From Verrucomicrobiota bacterium (GTDB taxonomy: Bacteria > Verrucomicrobiota > Verrucomicrobiia > Chthoniobacterales > UBA10450), in NCBI GenBank assembly GCA_003221375.1, contig QHRI01000091.1, positions 1 to 6,578 on the forward strand: a stretch of DNA of 6,578 nt. Reading direction: 5' to 3'. Shown here piece after piece: positions 5,993-6,578 of the stretch (position 1 is its first letter; every line of letters begins with the position of its first letter). The notes under the pieces were generated by a model that saw only the letters and a list, made by a program, of their open reading frames with translations, did not search any database and was not told the DNA's origin. The position numbers and the translations under genes were made by a program.

Positions 5993-6578
5993 ATGAACTG
6001 GCTGCGCAAAAGGGTTTCAGCTCGCCAGCGAGGTGCCGCGCTTATCATCGTGCTAGCGTTCGTCGTGCTTCTGACTGGGTTAGGTATCGCTTATCTTTCC
6101 CGCACGACAAGCGATCGTCAGGTTGCGCACAGCAGCTTTAACCAATCTAACGCAGATCAATTAGCACAAAGTGCGATGGATAACATCATCGGCGATCTTC
6201 GCCAAGAGATTGCGAATGGCTCGATACCAACTAGCGAGGCGGATGGTAGCACGGTTTACATGCCCACGGCTACTTCGAACATGGTTCCTCAACGAAGCGG
6301 CAATGCGGTAGGCGCCCCTAACCTCATCCGGCGCAGCGTTCGCGCAGATCCAATCTTGGTACCCCCTGGTGTGCCAAGCCGTGCTTCAGCCGTGAATTCG
6401 AAGGATGACGCATCCGCTAATGGTCGTTACGTAACGAGTACCAGGTGGAATGGCCACTACCTGGTTCCTAAAGGGAATATCGCTACTGATGACTCATCAC
6501 CTATCCCGGCTTTTGATTCTGCGACCCCAGATTGGGTTTTTGTAACCGATGAAGGTGCGGCAGTTAATCCGCCAAGGA
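5993..6578 (+). CDS. Verru_Chthon cassette protein A, N-terminal part (runs off right edge)
   Basis: The ATG at 5993 directly follows the C stop (TAGATG), and 195 codons are open to the window end. A short basic N-terminus (RKRVSARQRG) is followed by one hydrophobic helix AALIIVLAFVVLLTGLGIAYL (15-35). This is the RGxALIxVL pattern of PilX/GspK-like minor pilins and of family A, without the Glu+5 prepilin motif. A polar helix (NADQLAQSAMDNIIGDLRQEI) and a secreted-type, Ser/Asn/Pro-rich body follow, with TPDWVFVTDEG near 178-188. Family A members are usually much longer, so most of the gene should lie beyond the window. It is probably anchored in the cytoplasmic membrane with the body outside. 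It is co-transcribed with C. Function is unknown. Confidence 0.85.
   Translation, partial: MNWLRKRVSARQRGAALIIVLAFVVLLTGLGIAYLSRTTSDRQVAHSSFNQSNADQLAQSAMDNIIGDLRQEIANGSIPTSEADGSTVYMPTATSNMVPQRSGNAVGAPNLIRRSVRADPILVPPGVPSRASAVNSKDDASANGRYVTSTRWNGHYLVPKGNIATDDSSPIPAFDSATPDWVFVTDEGAAVNPPR

Larger units (their letters stand above)
3621..6578 (+). other. Verru_Chthon-type pilin-like gene cassette (operon D-B-C-A)
   Basis: One promoter is followed by four genes that overlap or abut (ATGA at 4409, ATGA at 4928, TAGATG at 5990). Three have prepilin-peptidase motifs and the last a PilX/GspK-like N-terminal helix. This order and composition match the four-member cassette described for Verrucomicrobia, whose role is unknown. 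No ATPase, platform protein or prepilin peptidase is present here, so export and processing would rely on genes elsewhere. D and B are broken in this copy; C and A are open as far as visible. Confidence 0.78.

Overview
The window looks like a chromosomal segment of a verrucomicrobial bacterium, most likely a soil lineage of the Spartobacteria / Chthoniobacterales type (Udaeobacter- or Chthoniobacter-like). The main reason is the right half. It holds four tandem plus-strand genes with prepilin-like or pilin-like N-termini that match, in order and recognisable sequence, the Verru_Chthon cassette proteins D, B, C and A, a family set known from Verrucomicrobia. Supporting signs are the (AATGACG)n heptamer repeats and the short GC-rich palindromic repeats between genes. 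These attributions are from memory of the families; no search was run.

Layout. Minus strand, 1-1937: the N-terminal 645 residues of a secreted S9-family serine peptidase (TolB-like propeller, then the start of the alpha/beta-hydrolase domain with the nucleophile Ser627). It runs off the left edge. Minus strand, 1995-3305: a complete NADP-type isocitrate dehydrogenase (icd), 436 aa, 57 bases upstream of the peptidase gene. Between them lie a GC-rich hairpin and heptamer repeats that extend into the peptidase signal-peptide codons. 3306-3669 is a divergent intergenic region with palindromic repeats and a good sigma-70-type promoter (TTGCAT-16-TATAAT) facing right.

Plus strand, 3670-6578: the cassette. 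D (3670-4412) and B (4409-4931) are each broken by a change of reading frame, apparently with loss of some internal coding sequence. C (4928-5992) and A (5993 to the right edge) are open. Genes are joined by ATGA overlaps (D/B and B/C) or abut (C/A, TAGATG), so they form one operon with likely translational coupling. The frame change in B happens to put the front of B in frame with C, so the DNA shows one long 527-codon open frame. That is best read as a broken B running into an intact C, not as a native fusion gene.

How the genes relate: icd serves the TCA cycle and the peptidase works on peptides outside the cytoplasmic membrane; neither has an evident tie to the cassette. The cassette should encode membrane-anchored, pseudopilin-like surface or secretion-associated proteins of unknown function. 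No pilus ATPase, platform protein or prepilin peptidase is in the window.
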